From positions 1 to 59,304 of the forward strand of contig CALUTY010000018.1 in NCBI GenBank assembly GCA_944323825.1: a stretch of DNA of 59,304 bases, read 5' to 3'. Source of the stretch: an uncultured Bacteroidales bacterium (lineage in GTDB: Bacteria > Bacteroidota > Bacteroidia > Bacteroidales > UBA932). Of this stretch, positions 52,038 through 59,304 are shown in pieces (the stretch's first letter is position 1; each line of letters starts with the position of its first letter). The position numbers and the translations under genes are program-made. The notes beneath the pieces were generated by a model, which was given only the letters and a program-made list of their open reading frames with translations, made no database searches and was not told the origin of the DNA.

Positions 52038-52060
52038 GTGCATTTTCCGATAATTTTCCG

Positions 52061-52068
52061 TAAGTTTG
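52061..52068 (+). promoter_or_regulatory. -7 promoter element of the acyl-CoA synthetase gene
   Basis: TAAGTTTG matches TAnnTTTG; predicted start near 52075, 19 bases before the ATG. The two divergent -7 boxes are only 23 bp apart. Confidence 0.55.
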
Positions 52069-52093
52069 TAAGATTGAACCAACAGTAGAACTT

Positions 52094-53737
52094 ATGAGAC
52101 ATTATCTGTCGCGTCTTGAGGAGACGGTCAAATCGCATTGGGATGCCCCGGCTTTGTGCAATTGGAAGGGTGAGCAGTTCACATTCGGCCAGACGGCGGA
52201 GTACATCGAAAAGTTTCATCTGCTCTTTGCGGCGGCCGGAGTGGAAAAAATGGACAAGATAGCCATCTGTGCGAAGAATTCTGCGAGGTGGTGCATCTCA
52301 TTCCTAGCGGTGAATACCTATGAGGCAGTGGCGGTCCCGATTCTGGCGGATTTCCATCCTGAAAGCGTTTCCGCTCTTGTGGCCCATTCCGAAAGCATCC
52401 TGCTGATTACTGACAGCGACATCTGGAAGAAGCTCGACCCATCTGCGATGCCCTCTCTCAAAGGGGTGATTTCCGCAGGCGACTTTTCCCTTCTCCATTG
52501 TGCCGACAGGAAGCTGAAGAAGGCCATGGAAAGTCTCAATGAAATGTTTCAGAAGAAGTTCCCGGGTGGATTCTCTCCGGATGATGTTTCATATCCGGCG
52601 GACAACGGTGGCGAACTTGCCTTGATCAATTACACTTCAGGCACCACAAGCGCTCCGAAGGGCGTGATGCTGAGGTATGAATGCCTCAGTTCCAACATCG
52701 AGTTCGGGCATGACTTCATGCCTTGTACTCCAGGCGAAACAATGGTGTCAATGCTGCCGATGGCACACATGTACGGCATGGTGTTCGAGTTCCTGTATCC
52801 GTTGTGCGGGGGTGCATCGGTCTGGTTCCTCGGCAAGACACCGACTCCGACCCTCCTGCTCGGGGCGATGGCTGCCGTGAAGCCTTATCTTGTCATCACA
52901 GTCCCGCTTGTGATGGAGAAGATTTTCAAGGGGGCTGTGCTTCCGGTGCTGAAGAAACCCGCTGTCAGCGCACTTGTAAGGATTCCTTTGGTCAATAAAG
53001 TCATTTTCAAAGCTATAAGAAAGAAGCTGATGGCCGCTCTCGGCGGAAATGTGCGTGCCATAGTGATGGGCGGTGCTGCTCTCAATCCTGAAGTGGAGAT
53101 GTGGTTCCGCCGTTTCAGGCTGCCTTTCACCGTCGGGTACGGCATGACGGAATGCGCCCCGCTGCTCGGATATGCCCCGTGGGACAGCTTCGTGCCCAAA
53201 TCATGCGGCAGATGCGTTGACAGATGCGAGGTCAGGATAGATTCCGATGACCCGGAGCATGTCGTTGGCGAGATACAGGTGAGGGGAGTAAATGTCATGT
53301 CCGGATATTACCGCAATCCTGAGGCAACCGAGGCCGCCTTCACCCCTGACGGCTGGCTCAGGACCGGTGATCTCGGTGTTATTGATGCCGCAGGCAACAT
53401 CTTCATAAGGGGACGCAGCAAGAACATGATACTTTCTTCCAACGGGCAGAACATCTATCCGGAGGAGATTGAGGCCATAGTGAACAACCAGCCTTATGTG
53501 GTGGAGTCCGTCGTGGTGGACAGGAATTCCCGCCTTGTCGCCCTCGTGTATTTTGACAGGGACAAGATGGCCGCCGACGGAATGGCTCCGGATGCGTTGT
53601 CTTCAGTTGCGGAAACAGTGATGGCGGAGGCCAACCGCTCCCTTCCTGCGTACAGCCGCATATCAAAGGTCGAAGTCATGGACACTCCATTTGAGAAGAC
53701 ACCGAAGATGAGCATCAGGCGTTTCCTCTACAAATGA
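52094..53737 (+). CDS. Long-chain fatty acid-CoA ligase (AMP-binding)
   Basis: This 547-residue ANL-superfamily enzyme activates a carboxylate with ATP and couples it to CoA. Motifs: P-loop-like YTSGTTSAPKGVMLRYECLS, the aromatic motif VGYGMTECAPLLGYAPW, and WLRTGDLGVIDAAGNIFIRG, then the hinge and a C-terminal catalytic Lys region ending TPFEKTPKMSIRRFLYK. The long interior with hydrophobic stretches and the overall form resemble FadD-like long-chain ligases; exact chain length is not predictable. It is single-gene, ended by a strong terminator. Confidence 0.93.
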   Translation: MRHYLSRLEETVKSHWDAPALCNWKGEQFTFGQTAEYIEKFHLLFAAAGVEKMDKIAICAKNSARWCISFLAVNTYEAVAVPILADFHPESVSALVAHSESILLITDSDIWKKLDPSAMPSLKGVISAGDFSLLHCADRKLKKAMESLNEMFQKKFPGGFSPDDVSYPADNGGELALINYTSGTTSAPKGVMLRYECLSSNIEFGHDFMPCTPGETMVSMLPMAHMYGMVFEFLYPLCGGASVWFLGKTPTPTLLLGAMAAVKPYLVITVPLVMEKIFKGAVLPVLKKPAVSALVRIPLVNKVIFKAIRKKLMAALGGNVRAIVMGGAALNPEVEMWFRRFRLPFTVGYGMTECAPLLGYAPWDSFVPKSCGRCVDRCEVRIDSDDPEHVVGEIQVRGVNVMSGYYRNPEATEAAFTPDGWLRTGDLGVIDAAGNIFIRGRSKNMILSSNGQNIYPEEIEAIVNNQPYVVESVVVDRNSRLVALVYFDRDKMAADGMAPDALSSVAETVMAEANRSLPAYSRISKVEVMDTPFEKTPKMSIRRFLYK

Positions 53738-53742
53738 CATTT

Positions 53743-53771
53743 AAGACTGACAATTCGTCAGTCTTTTTTTT
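53743..53771 (+). terminator. Terminator of the acyl-CoA synthetase gene
   Basis: AAGACTGAC (53743-53751) pairs with GTCAGTCTT (53757-53765), 5-base loop, then a run of T. Confidence 0.92.
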
Positions 53772-53914
53772 ATTGGAACATATTTTGACTTTATGACGGC
53801 GTGTCTTGACGGGCGTCCTGCTTCCAGTCCGTTCTGACATTCCGCCGGTTTTATGTGGCCTTTCGGGGCAGACGGCGGTTTCAGATGGAAAAGAAACTGT
53901 AAAATATAATAATT

Positions 53915-55921
53915 ATGTCAAAAGAAACTACAAAAGGTAAGATAGGTGTGACCACCGAGAACATTTTCCCGGTAATCAAGAAATTCCTCTATTCGGATCA
54001 TGAGATTTTCCTCCGCGAGCTGGTAGCCAATGCCGTGGATGCAGACCAGAAGATGAAGGCGCTTGCAGCCTCCGGAGAGTTCAAGGGAGAGCTTGGGGAA
54101 CTGAATGTGCGCATTGTCCTGGATGAAAAGGAAAAGACCCTCAAGGTCATAGACAACGGTCTGGGAATGACGGCCGAAGAGGTGGACCAGTACATCAACC
54201 AGATAGCCTTTTCGAGTGCAGGCGAGTTCCTTGAGAAATACAAGGACCAGATAGGCAACATCATCGGCCACTTCGGACTCGGATTCTATTCCGCCTTCAT
54301 GGTGTCCAAGAAGGTCACCATTGACACCCTGTCATGGAAAGAGGGCGCCAAGGCCGTCCGCTGGTCATGTGACGGAAGCCCTGAATATGAGATGGGTGAC
54401 AGCAATAAGGCTGACAGGGGTACGGAAATCACACTATACATCGATGACGAGGATGCAGAATTCGCCACAAAGGGCCGCATCCAGACCCTTCTGGACAAAT
54501 ACTGCAAATTCATGCCTGTCCCTGTCATCTTCGGCAAGGAGCAGGAATGGAAGGACGGAAAATATGTGGACACCGACAAGGACAATGTGATCAACAAGCT
54601 TGAGCCGCTCTGGGCAAAGAAGCCATCCGAGCTTAAGGAAGAGGACTACATGGAGTTCTACAGGGCTCTCTATCCTATGCAGGACGAGCCTCTGTTCCAT
54701 ATACATCTTAATGTGGATTATCCGTTCCATCTGACCGGAATCCTCTATTTCCCGAAGATCAAGGACAAGATGGAAATCACCAGGAACAAGATCCAGCTCT
54801 ACTGCAACCAGATGTTCGTCACCGACTCAGTCGACAACATCGTTCCTGACTTCCTGACTCTCCTGCACGGAGTCATCGACTCTCCGGACATTCCTCTGAA
54901 TGTTTCAAGAAGTTATCTCCAGAGCGATGCCAATGTCAAGAAGATATCCGGCTACATCACCAGAAAGGTTGCTGACCGTCTTGAAGAGATATTCAAGAAC
55001 GAGCGCGAGGCTCTGGAAAAGAAGTGGGACAATCTCAAGCTTTTCATAGAATACGGCATGCTGAGCGACGAAAAGTTCTGCGAAAGGGCCATGAAATTCT
55101 GTCTGCTGAAGAATACCGAAGGGAAATATTTCAGCATCGATGACTATAAGAAGGCCATCGAGGGTGAACAGACTGACAAGGACAAGAAGCTCGTCTTCCT
55201 GTATGCAACAGATGCCGAGGCCCAGTATCCGTTCATCGAGGCTGCCCGCAACAAAGGCTATGATGTGCTTCTGATGGACTGCCAGCTTGATTCCCATTTC
55301 GTCAACCTGCTCGAAATGAAGATTGAGAACACCCGTTTCGCCCGTGTGGACTCCGACAGCATCGACAACCTCATCCCTAAGGCTGACAAGATCAGGCCTG
55401 AACTCAGCGATGATGAGAAGGCCGACCTCAATACCATCTTCCAGTCCGTCCTTCCGAAGGAGAACAACTATTATGTGGCTGCGGACAACATGGGAGAGGA
55501 TGCTGCCCCTATCCTGATCACCCAGTCAGAGTTCATGCGCCGTTACCGTGAGATGTCTGCCCTTGGCGGAGGAATGAATTTCTATGGTGAGATGCCTGCA
55601 TCATACAACATCACCGTCAACATGGAAAATCCTCTCGTCAAGAAGATAATGGATGCCAAGGCAGCCGATGTCAAGCCTGCCGAAAAGGTAGCAGACGCCG
55701 CTTCCGATGCCACAGAGGAGCAGAAGAAGTCAGTAGAGGATGCAAAGAATGCCGCCGCCGATGCCCATAAGAAAGATCTTGAGTCCTTTGCCGCCGCCAA
55801 CGGCATCCTCAAGCAGATCACCGACCTCGCCCTTCTCGCCAACGGCATGCTCAAAGGCAAGGACCTGAGCGACTTCATTGCACGCAGCGAGAAGGTCGTA
55901 GCAGACGCCTACCTTAAATAA
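53915..55921 (+). CDS. htpG: Chaperone protein HtpG (Hsp90)
   Basis: The protein has 668 residues. The N-terminal GHKL ATPase has FLRELVANAVDADQKMKALA, VIDNGLGMTAEEVDQYINQI and IIGHFGLGFYSAFMVSKKVT. The middle domain has the catalytic-loop region SRSYLQSDANVKKISGYITR (NVSRSYLQ). The C-terminal dimerisation part carries an Ala/Lys-rich charged insert (about 585-625; AADVKPAEKVADAASDATEE), common in Bacteroidota HtpG. VANAVDA replaces the more common SNASDA. ATP-dependent folding chaperone. No clear -7 box was found in the 143-bp gap upstream, and no CIRCE-like repeat, so heat-shock control is not visible. Confidence 0.97.
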   Translation: MSKETTKGKIGVTTENIFPVIKKFLYSDHEIFLRELVANAVDADQKMKALAASGEFKGELGELNVRIVLDEKEKTLKVIDNGLGMTAEEVDQYINQIAFSSAGEFLEKYKDQIGNIIGHFGLGFYSAFMVSKKVTIDTLSWKEGAKAVRWSCDGSPEYEMGDSNKADRGTEITLYIDDEDAEFATKGRIQTLLDKYCKFMPVPVIFGKEQEWKDGKYVDTDKDNVINKLEPLWAKKPSELKEEDYMEFYRALYPMQDEPLFHIHLNVDYPFHLTGILYFPKIKDKMEITRNKIQLYCNQMFVTDSVDNIVPDFLTLLHGVIDSPDIPLNVSRSYLQSDANVKKISGYITRKVADRLEEIFKNEREALEKKWDNLKLFIEYGMLSDEKFCERAMKFCLLKNTEGKYFSIDDYKKAIEGEQTDKDKKLVFLYATDAEAQYPFIEAARNKGYDVLLMDCQLDSHFVNLLEMKIENTRFARVDSDSIDNLIPKADKIRPELSDDEKADLNTIFQSVLPKENNYYVAADNMGEDAAPILITQSEFMRRYREMSALGGGMNFYGEMPASYNITVNMENPLVKKIMDAKAADVKPAEKVADAASDATEEQKKSVEDAKNAAADAHKKDLESFAAANGILKQITDLALLANGMLKGKDLSDFIARSEKVVADAYLK

Positions 55922-55958
55922 AGGATTTTGAGGTTTATTTAAAACTGGAGAACTTGTC

Positions 55959-56516
55959 ATGAGAAAAAATTTCGGAGCAAAGCCTTATCTGTATCCTCAG
56001 CCGGTGCTTATCATCGGGACATATGACGAGGATGGCCGCCCTGATGCAATGAATGCGGCATGGGGAGGAATCAGCGAGGAAACCCAGATTTCAATCTGTC
56101 TCAGCGCAGGACATAAGACAGTGAAGAATTTACTGAAGACAGGTGCATTTACTGTCAGTGTGGCTGATGCAAAGCATGTTGTCGAGTGTGATTATTTCGG
56201 GATAGCTTCCGGAAATAATGTCCCTGATAAACTTGCAAAAGCCGGTTTCCATGTGACAAAGAGCGGGTTTGTCAATGCTCCGCTTTTTGACGAACTTCCG
56301 ATGGCTCTCGAGTGCAAGGTCATCGACTATAATCCGGATACATGTATCATGAGGGGCGAAATAGTCAATGTCAATGCTGATGAGAGTATCCTGACTGATG
56401 GCAGGATAGATCCGGCAAAGCTACAGCCGATTTCCTTTGACCCTGTAAATAATGCTTATCTGCGTCTCGGGGAGAAGGTCGGGAATGCGTTCCATGACGG
56501 AGCCGCACTGAAATGA
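55959..56516 (+). CDS. Flavin reductase-like (flavoredoxin) FMN-binding protein
   Basis: This 185-residue split-barrel flavoprotein of the flavin reductase/flavoredoxin family has PVLIIGTYDEDGRPDAMNAA, the conserved loop AGHKTVKNLLKTGAFTVSVA, and a DYFGIASGNNVPDKLAKAGF segment. It binds FMN and likely passes electrons in anaerobic redox reactions; the partner is unknown. It begins 37 bp after htpG with no terminator between, so read-through from htpG is possible. A terminator follows. Confidence 0.9.
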   Translation: MRKNFGAKPYLYPQPVLIIGTYDEDGRPDAMNAAWGGISEETQISICLSAGHKTVKNLLKTGAFTVSVADAKHVVECDYFGIASGNNVPDKLAKAGFHVTKSGFVNAPLFDELPMALECKVIDYNPDTCIMRGEIVNVNADESILTDGRIDPAKLQPISFDPVNNAYLRLGEKVGNAFHDGAALK

Positions 56517-56558
56517 CTGTGAGTCGTGTATAAGGATCTTATTCCTGCGGTTTTTTAT

Positions 56559-56603
56559 AAAGGGCAACTCAAAGAGTATTTTCTTTCGGGTTGCCCTTTT
56601 TTT
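56559..56603 (+). terminator. Terminator after the flavoredoxin gene
   Basis: AAAGGGCAAC (56559-56568) pairs with GTTGCCCTTT (56590-56599), then a T-run. The loop is long (21 bases). Confidence 0.8.
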
Positions 56604-56660
56604 GTTTGGTATGTGTACGGCTTTTGTGTATCTTGCATGATTATCGGTTGATTTTGAGTT

Positions 56661-57848
56661 ATGACACATCTGGGTTTATATTGCAGAAAGAATGTGCTGG
56701 CATTGCTTGCGGTATTGCTGATGGCGGTTCCGGCAATTGGGCAGCAGGCCATTTTTACTTCCGAGGGACTTGCCTCTCCGCAGATTAATGAGGATAATTC
56801 AGTGACATTCAGGATTTATGCCCCCAAAGCCGTAAAGGTGGAGGTGTGCGGCGATTTTCTTGTTTCCGACGAAGGGGGATGGGGAAGTGCCGGGCTTACT
56901 GAAGACGGGCATGGGGTCTGGAGCTGGACTTCTGCGCCTTTGGCATCCGAGCTGTACAGCTATGCATTTGTGGTGGATGGCCTCAGGATGCTCGATCCTT
57001 CGAACGTATTCCTTATGAGGGATGTGCGTTCTCTGATGAATATTTTCATAGTGCCAGGGGAAAGGGGTGCGCTTTACAGTGTAAATGATGTGTCGCACGG
57101 GACTGTCTCCAAGGTATGGTATGAGTCAGAGTCACTCGGGATGTCAAGAAGGTTGACGGTGTATACGCCTGCAGGATACGAAGACTCGGGCAGCCGGAGA
57201 TATCCCGTACTTTATCTTCTGCATGGCATGGGAGGGGACGAGGATGCATGGATGATTTTGGGCAGGGCAACACAGATTCTGGACAATCTGATTGCCGCAG
57301 GAAAGGCCGTACCGATGATTGTGGTCATGCCGAACGGCAATGCGGCTCTTCCGTCGGCTCCGGGCGAGGGGCCTGACGGATTGTATCAGCCCATAACAAG
57401 GCCGCCCAAGTCTATGGAGGGGTCATATGAAGCATCTTTTTTGGAGATTGTCCGGTTTGTGGATTCCCATTACAGGACGGTACGTAAGGCTGAAGACCGG
57501 GCTGTTGCAGGGCTTTCCATGGGCGGGTTCCATTCATTCCACATCTCCAAGCAGTATCCGGATACGTTCGGATATGTCGGGCTTTTCTCCGCAGCCGTGC
57601 GTCAGCTTGAGGATGGTACCGGGGTGTATGCGGATTTCGACAGGAAGGTTGCCCGGCAGTTTGCCGACGGGGTGGAACTTTACTACATCGCCATAGGAAA
57701 GGATGATTTCCTGTATGAAGAGAATGTCCGTCTCCGCAGTTATCTTGACAGTCACGGATATCCATATGAGTACCACGAGTCGGACGGGGGACATATATGG
57801 CGTAACTGGAGAATCTATCTTACCGATTTCCTTCAGAAGATTTTCTGA
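56661..57848 (+). CDS. Exported CE1-like esterase with N-terminal CBM48/E-set domain
   Basis: This 395-residue protein has a signal peptide (NVLALLAVLLMAVPAIGQQ, cleavage near GQQA). Residues about 35-135 form an E-set/CBM48-like domain (VTFRIYAPKAVKVEVCGDF). The alpha/beta hydrolase (about 150-395) is of the esterase-D/feruloyl-esterase type: YPVLYLLHGMGGDEDAWMIL, nucleophile Ser286 in GLSMGG, a likely acid in IGKDDFLYEEN, and catalytic His in GGHIWRNW. Related enzymes remove feruloyl or acetyl groups from plant xylan, often next to xylanases; none is here, so the substrate is open. Confidence 0.9.
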   Translation: MTHLGLYCRKNVLALLAVLLMAVPAIGQQAIFTSEGLASPQINEDNSVTFRIYAPKAVKVEVCGDFLVSDEGGWGSAGLTEDGHGVWSWTSAPLASELYSYAFVVDGLRMLDPSNVFLMRDVRSLMNIFIVPGERGALYSVNDVSHGTVSKVWYESESLGMSRRLTVYTPAGYEDSGSRRYPVLYLLHGMGGDEDAWMILGRATQILDNLIAAGKAVPMIVVMPNGNAALPSAPGEGPDGLYQPITRPPKSMEGSYEASFLEIVRFVDSHYRTVRKAEDRAVAGLSMGGFHSFHISKQYPDTFGYVGLFSAAVRQLEDGTGVYADFDRKVARQFADGVELYYIAIGKDDFLYEENVRLRSYLDSHGYPYEYHESDGGHIWRNWRIYLTDFLQKIF

Positions 57849-57878
57849 GACCGGTCCCGGCATTGGTCCTGTATTCAG

Positions 57879-57959
57879 TTCAGCGGGTGCTGTTTGTGTA
57901 TCCTGTTTAACGGATGCTGTTTATATGTCTTGCTCAGCGGATGCTGTTTGTGGGCTTTT
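57879..57959 (+). repeat. Three tandem 27-bp repeats
   Basis: Units at 57879-57905, 57906-57932 and 57933-57959 share the core CGGATGCTGTTT (CGGGTGCTGTTT in unit 1). They fill the esterase-folE gap. Nothing else was recognised in 57849-58060. Confidence 0.75.
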
Positions 57960-58060
57960 CATATATTAATAATGTTCTTCCTCCTGAAGCTGTAGAGGTC
58001 GGAGCATCATTCCGTTCATAGGGCCTGAGCCGGTCCCGGAAGCCGGAGCCTTGTTATCTG

Positions 58061-58657
58061 TCAGTGGCGTATCAGATTGAGAAATTCGTTTCTGGTCCTT
58101 TCGTCTTTCAGGAAGACGCCTGAGAAAGCCGAGGTTACAGTCACTGCATTGGACTTTTCCACTCCACGTATCTGCATGCATGTGTGCGCAGCCTCAATGA
58201 CAACGGCTACCCCCATGGGATTCAGGGTCTTCTGTATGCAGTCCCGTATCTGCACCGTAAGCCTTTCCTGTACCTGCAGTCTTCGGGCGTAGGTCTCCAC
58301 AACGCGAGCTATCTTGCTCAGCCCGGTAATCGTCCCGTCAGGGATGTATGCCACATGTGCCTTGCCGATAAATGGCATCATATGATGTTCGCATGTCGAG
58401 TACAGTTCAATGTCCTTGACAAGAACCATCTGGCTGTACTCCTCCTTGAAAAGGGCACCGCTCAGAATCTCCGCCCCGTCCTGGCCATAGCCTTTTGTCA
58501 GAAACTGCAGCGCCTTGGCCACCCGCTCTGGAGTCTTGACAAGCCCTTCCCTTTCAGGGTCTTCCCCGATCAGCCGCAGAATCTCCCTGTAATGCCTTGC
58601 AATTTCAGCGGTTGTCTTCTCATCGTAAATATCTTCTCTGCAGTATGCCATAGCCAT
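58061..58657 (-). CDS. folE: GTP cyclohydrolase I
   Basis: This 198-residue type IA enzyme converts GTP to dihydroneopterin triphosphate, the first step of tetrahydrofolate (and queuosine) synthesis. Zinc and catalytic residues are visible: [40 protein letters not shown], and [20 protein letters not shown]. Start is MAMAYC at 58657 (or the second Met). Dihydroneopterin aldolase (folB) is elsewhere in the window at 16.1 kb. No confident -7 box on the minus strand was found upstream. Confidence 0.97.
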   Translation of the reverse strand: MAMAYCREDIYDEKTTAEIARHYREILRLIGEDPEREGLVKTPERVAKALQFLTKGYGQDGAEILSGALFKEEYSQMVLVKDIELYSTCEHHMMPFIGKAHVAYIPDGTITGLSKIARVVETYARRLQVQERLTVQIRDCIQKTLNPMGVAVVIEAAHTCMQIRGVEKSNAVTVTSAFSGVFLKDERTRNEFLNLIRH

Positions 58658-58798
58658 CAGCGAATTAATTGTTCATGTCATTTCTGTCCGGCGATACTTT
58701 ATGGTACGGATATTGATTCAGTCCCGCGATATCTTTGCCGGCCAATGAATTGGAGTGCAAAAATAAGAAAAAGAAATTCATAGTAAGTTTTTTTTGTA

Positions 58799-58806
58799 TA
58801 TATTTG
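58799..58806 (+). promoter_or_regulatory. -7 promoter element of the DUF2795 gene
   Basis: TATATTTG matches TAnnTTTG; predicted start near 58813, leader about 68 bases. A second plus-strand match, TATCTTTG, is at 58730-58737. Confidence 0.5.
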
Positions 58807-58880
58807 CGCGTCAAATGTATGGCATGACAGAGTTTGTGAATGTTATATGTTGAATATTAATTATTTAACTTAATTTTACC

Positions 58881-59102
58881 ATGTACTGGACACTTGAACT
58901 TGCGTATAGGTTGGAGGATGCTCCTTGGCCAGCCACCAAGGAGGAACTGATAGACTATGCTACCCGTTCCGGAGCTCCTCTGGAAGTTGTGGAGAATCTC
59001 GAAGAGCTTGAGGATGACGGCGAGATTTACGAAAGTATTGAGGACATCTGGCCTGACTATCCGACAAAAGACGACTTTTTCTTCAACGAGGAGGAATATT
59101 AG
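58881..59102 (+). CDS. DUF2795-family small acidic protein
   Basis: This 73-residue protein begins MYWTLELAYRLEDAPWPATK and ends DFFFNEEEY. It matches the DUF2795 family (ELIDYATRSGAPLEVVENLE), small acidic proteins strongly conserved in Bacteroidota and of unknown function. No signal peptide or membrane segment. It is transcribed away from folE and followed by a hairpin at 59129-59168. Confidence 0.88.
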   Translation: MYWTLELAYRLEDAPWPATKEELIDYATRSGAPLEVVENLEELEDDGEIYESIEDIWPDYPTKDDFFFNEEEY

Positions 59103-59128
59103 TGCAATTTTAAGCGCAAAAACTACTA

Positions 59129-59168
59129 TTAAATCCCTGTTAATCAATAAGATTGGCGGGGATTTAAT
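59129..59168 (+). terminator. Probable terminator after the DUF2795 gene
   Basis: AAATCCC pairs with GGGATTT; the inner arms TGTTAATC and GATTGGCG pair fully when G-U pairs are allowed, giving about 15 bp. The T-run after it is interrupted. Confidence 0.55.
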
Positions 59169-59266
59169 TTGTTTGGACAACAGTGTTTGACCGCCTCAAA
59201 TGGCGTGGTTTATTTGGACAAAATACATTTTTCGGAGGAAAAATCGGGATTTGTTTGGACAAAATT
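59167..59266. repeat. Three promoter-like direct repeats at the right edge
   Basis: ATTTGTTTGGACAA (59167-59180), TTTATTTGGACAAAAT (59209-59224) and ATTTGTTTGGACAAAATT (59249-59266) recur every 40-42 bp. A TACCTTTA (59270-59277) follows the last copy, so they probably lie in the promoter region of the next gene, beyond the window. Confidence 0.6.
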
Positions 59267-59304
59267 CATTACCTTTACAGAGGTTTGTGAGTATTACCGC
59301 AACC

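Noticed and set aside
51049..52038. Two long plus-strand frames (about 320 codons each)
   Set aside because: Both antisense to the NtrC-like regulator, which has complete receiver, AAA+ and Fis domains.
57703..57969. Frame running through the 27-bp repeats as a repeat protein
   Set aside because: It starts inside the esterase in another frame; openness follows from a repeat length divisible by three.
1..59304. CRISPR array, rRNA, tmRNA, riboswitch or intact insertion sequence
   Set aside because: Intergenic regions were read through; no regularly spaced identical repeats with unique spacers, no transposase with terminal repeats and no familiar RNA element were seen. Only direct repeats of 2-3 units occur.

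Overview
The window is chromosomal DNA from a member of the Bacteroidales, with roughly even GC. Three things support this. Promoters fit the Bacteroidota pattern TTTG, about 19 bases, TAnnTTTG. The gene families are typical of the group: DUF3575, a GH18/DUF1735 remnant, GH97, PepSY-like proteins, an EF-hand membrane protein, DUF2795 and a fused acyl-CoA dehydratase activase. Shine-Dalgarno signals are mostly weak and A-rich. I cannot name genus or family from sequence alone. Most of the window is housekeeping; the first 3.5 kb is the only clearly accessory and decaying part.

Layout. 1-1.9 kb: the start of a DUF3575 protein (cut by the window edge), an operator-like repeat array, and a membrane-bound AraC-type regulator, probably the end of a fimbrial or surface-protein locus. 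1.9-3.5 kb: a rearrangement scar with remnants of an ORF6N-type protein, a DUF1735/GH18 lipoprotein and a KG-repeat tail. 3.6-9.3 kb: M16 peptidase lipoprotein, carboxypeptidase-regulatory-like protein and PEP carboxykinase. 9.6-13.8 kb: RecQ and an EF-hand membrane protein. 13.9-21.8 kb: a tight leftward operon tamB, RsmI-like methylase, folB, mtaB, MBL hydrolase. 22-24.5 kb: rightward tsaD and an FAD-dependent dehydrogenase. 24.5-31.3 kb: AAA-ATPase/nuclease, giant double-activase protein and TetR regulator. 31.6-43.2 kb: leftward housekeeping genes (hpf, xer, cca, HsdR-N protein, priA, tRNA-Gln, yqaA-like, tadA, rpmH, rsmG, ECF sigma factor, polA). 43.4-49.3 kb: an OmpR-type two-component system, two PepSY-like genes and a GH97 lipoprotein. 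49.4-53.7 kb: an NtrB/NtrC-like pair, divergent from a long-chain acyl-CoA synthetase. 53.9-59.3 kb: htpG, flavoredoxin, CE1-like esterase, folE and a DUF2795 protein.

How genes fit together. TsaD makes t6A37 and MtaB methylthiolates it; they start from divergent operons. FolE and FolB are two steps of pterin/folate synthesis. hpf-xer-cca overlap end to start, as do tamB to the MBL gene. The two-component system at 43.4-45.3 kb and the PepSY operon after it share an identical 15-base upstream sequence; next to the regulator gene it forms a direct repeat of 11-bp period, the spacing used by OmpR-family regulators. I infer one regulatory module sensing an envelope signal. No CRISPR array, rRNA operon, intact insertion sequence or phage was seen.
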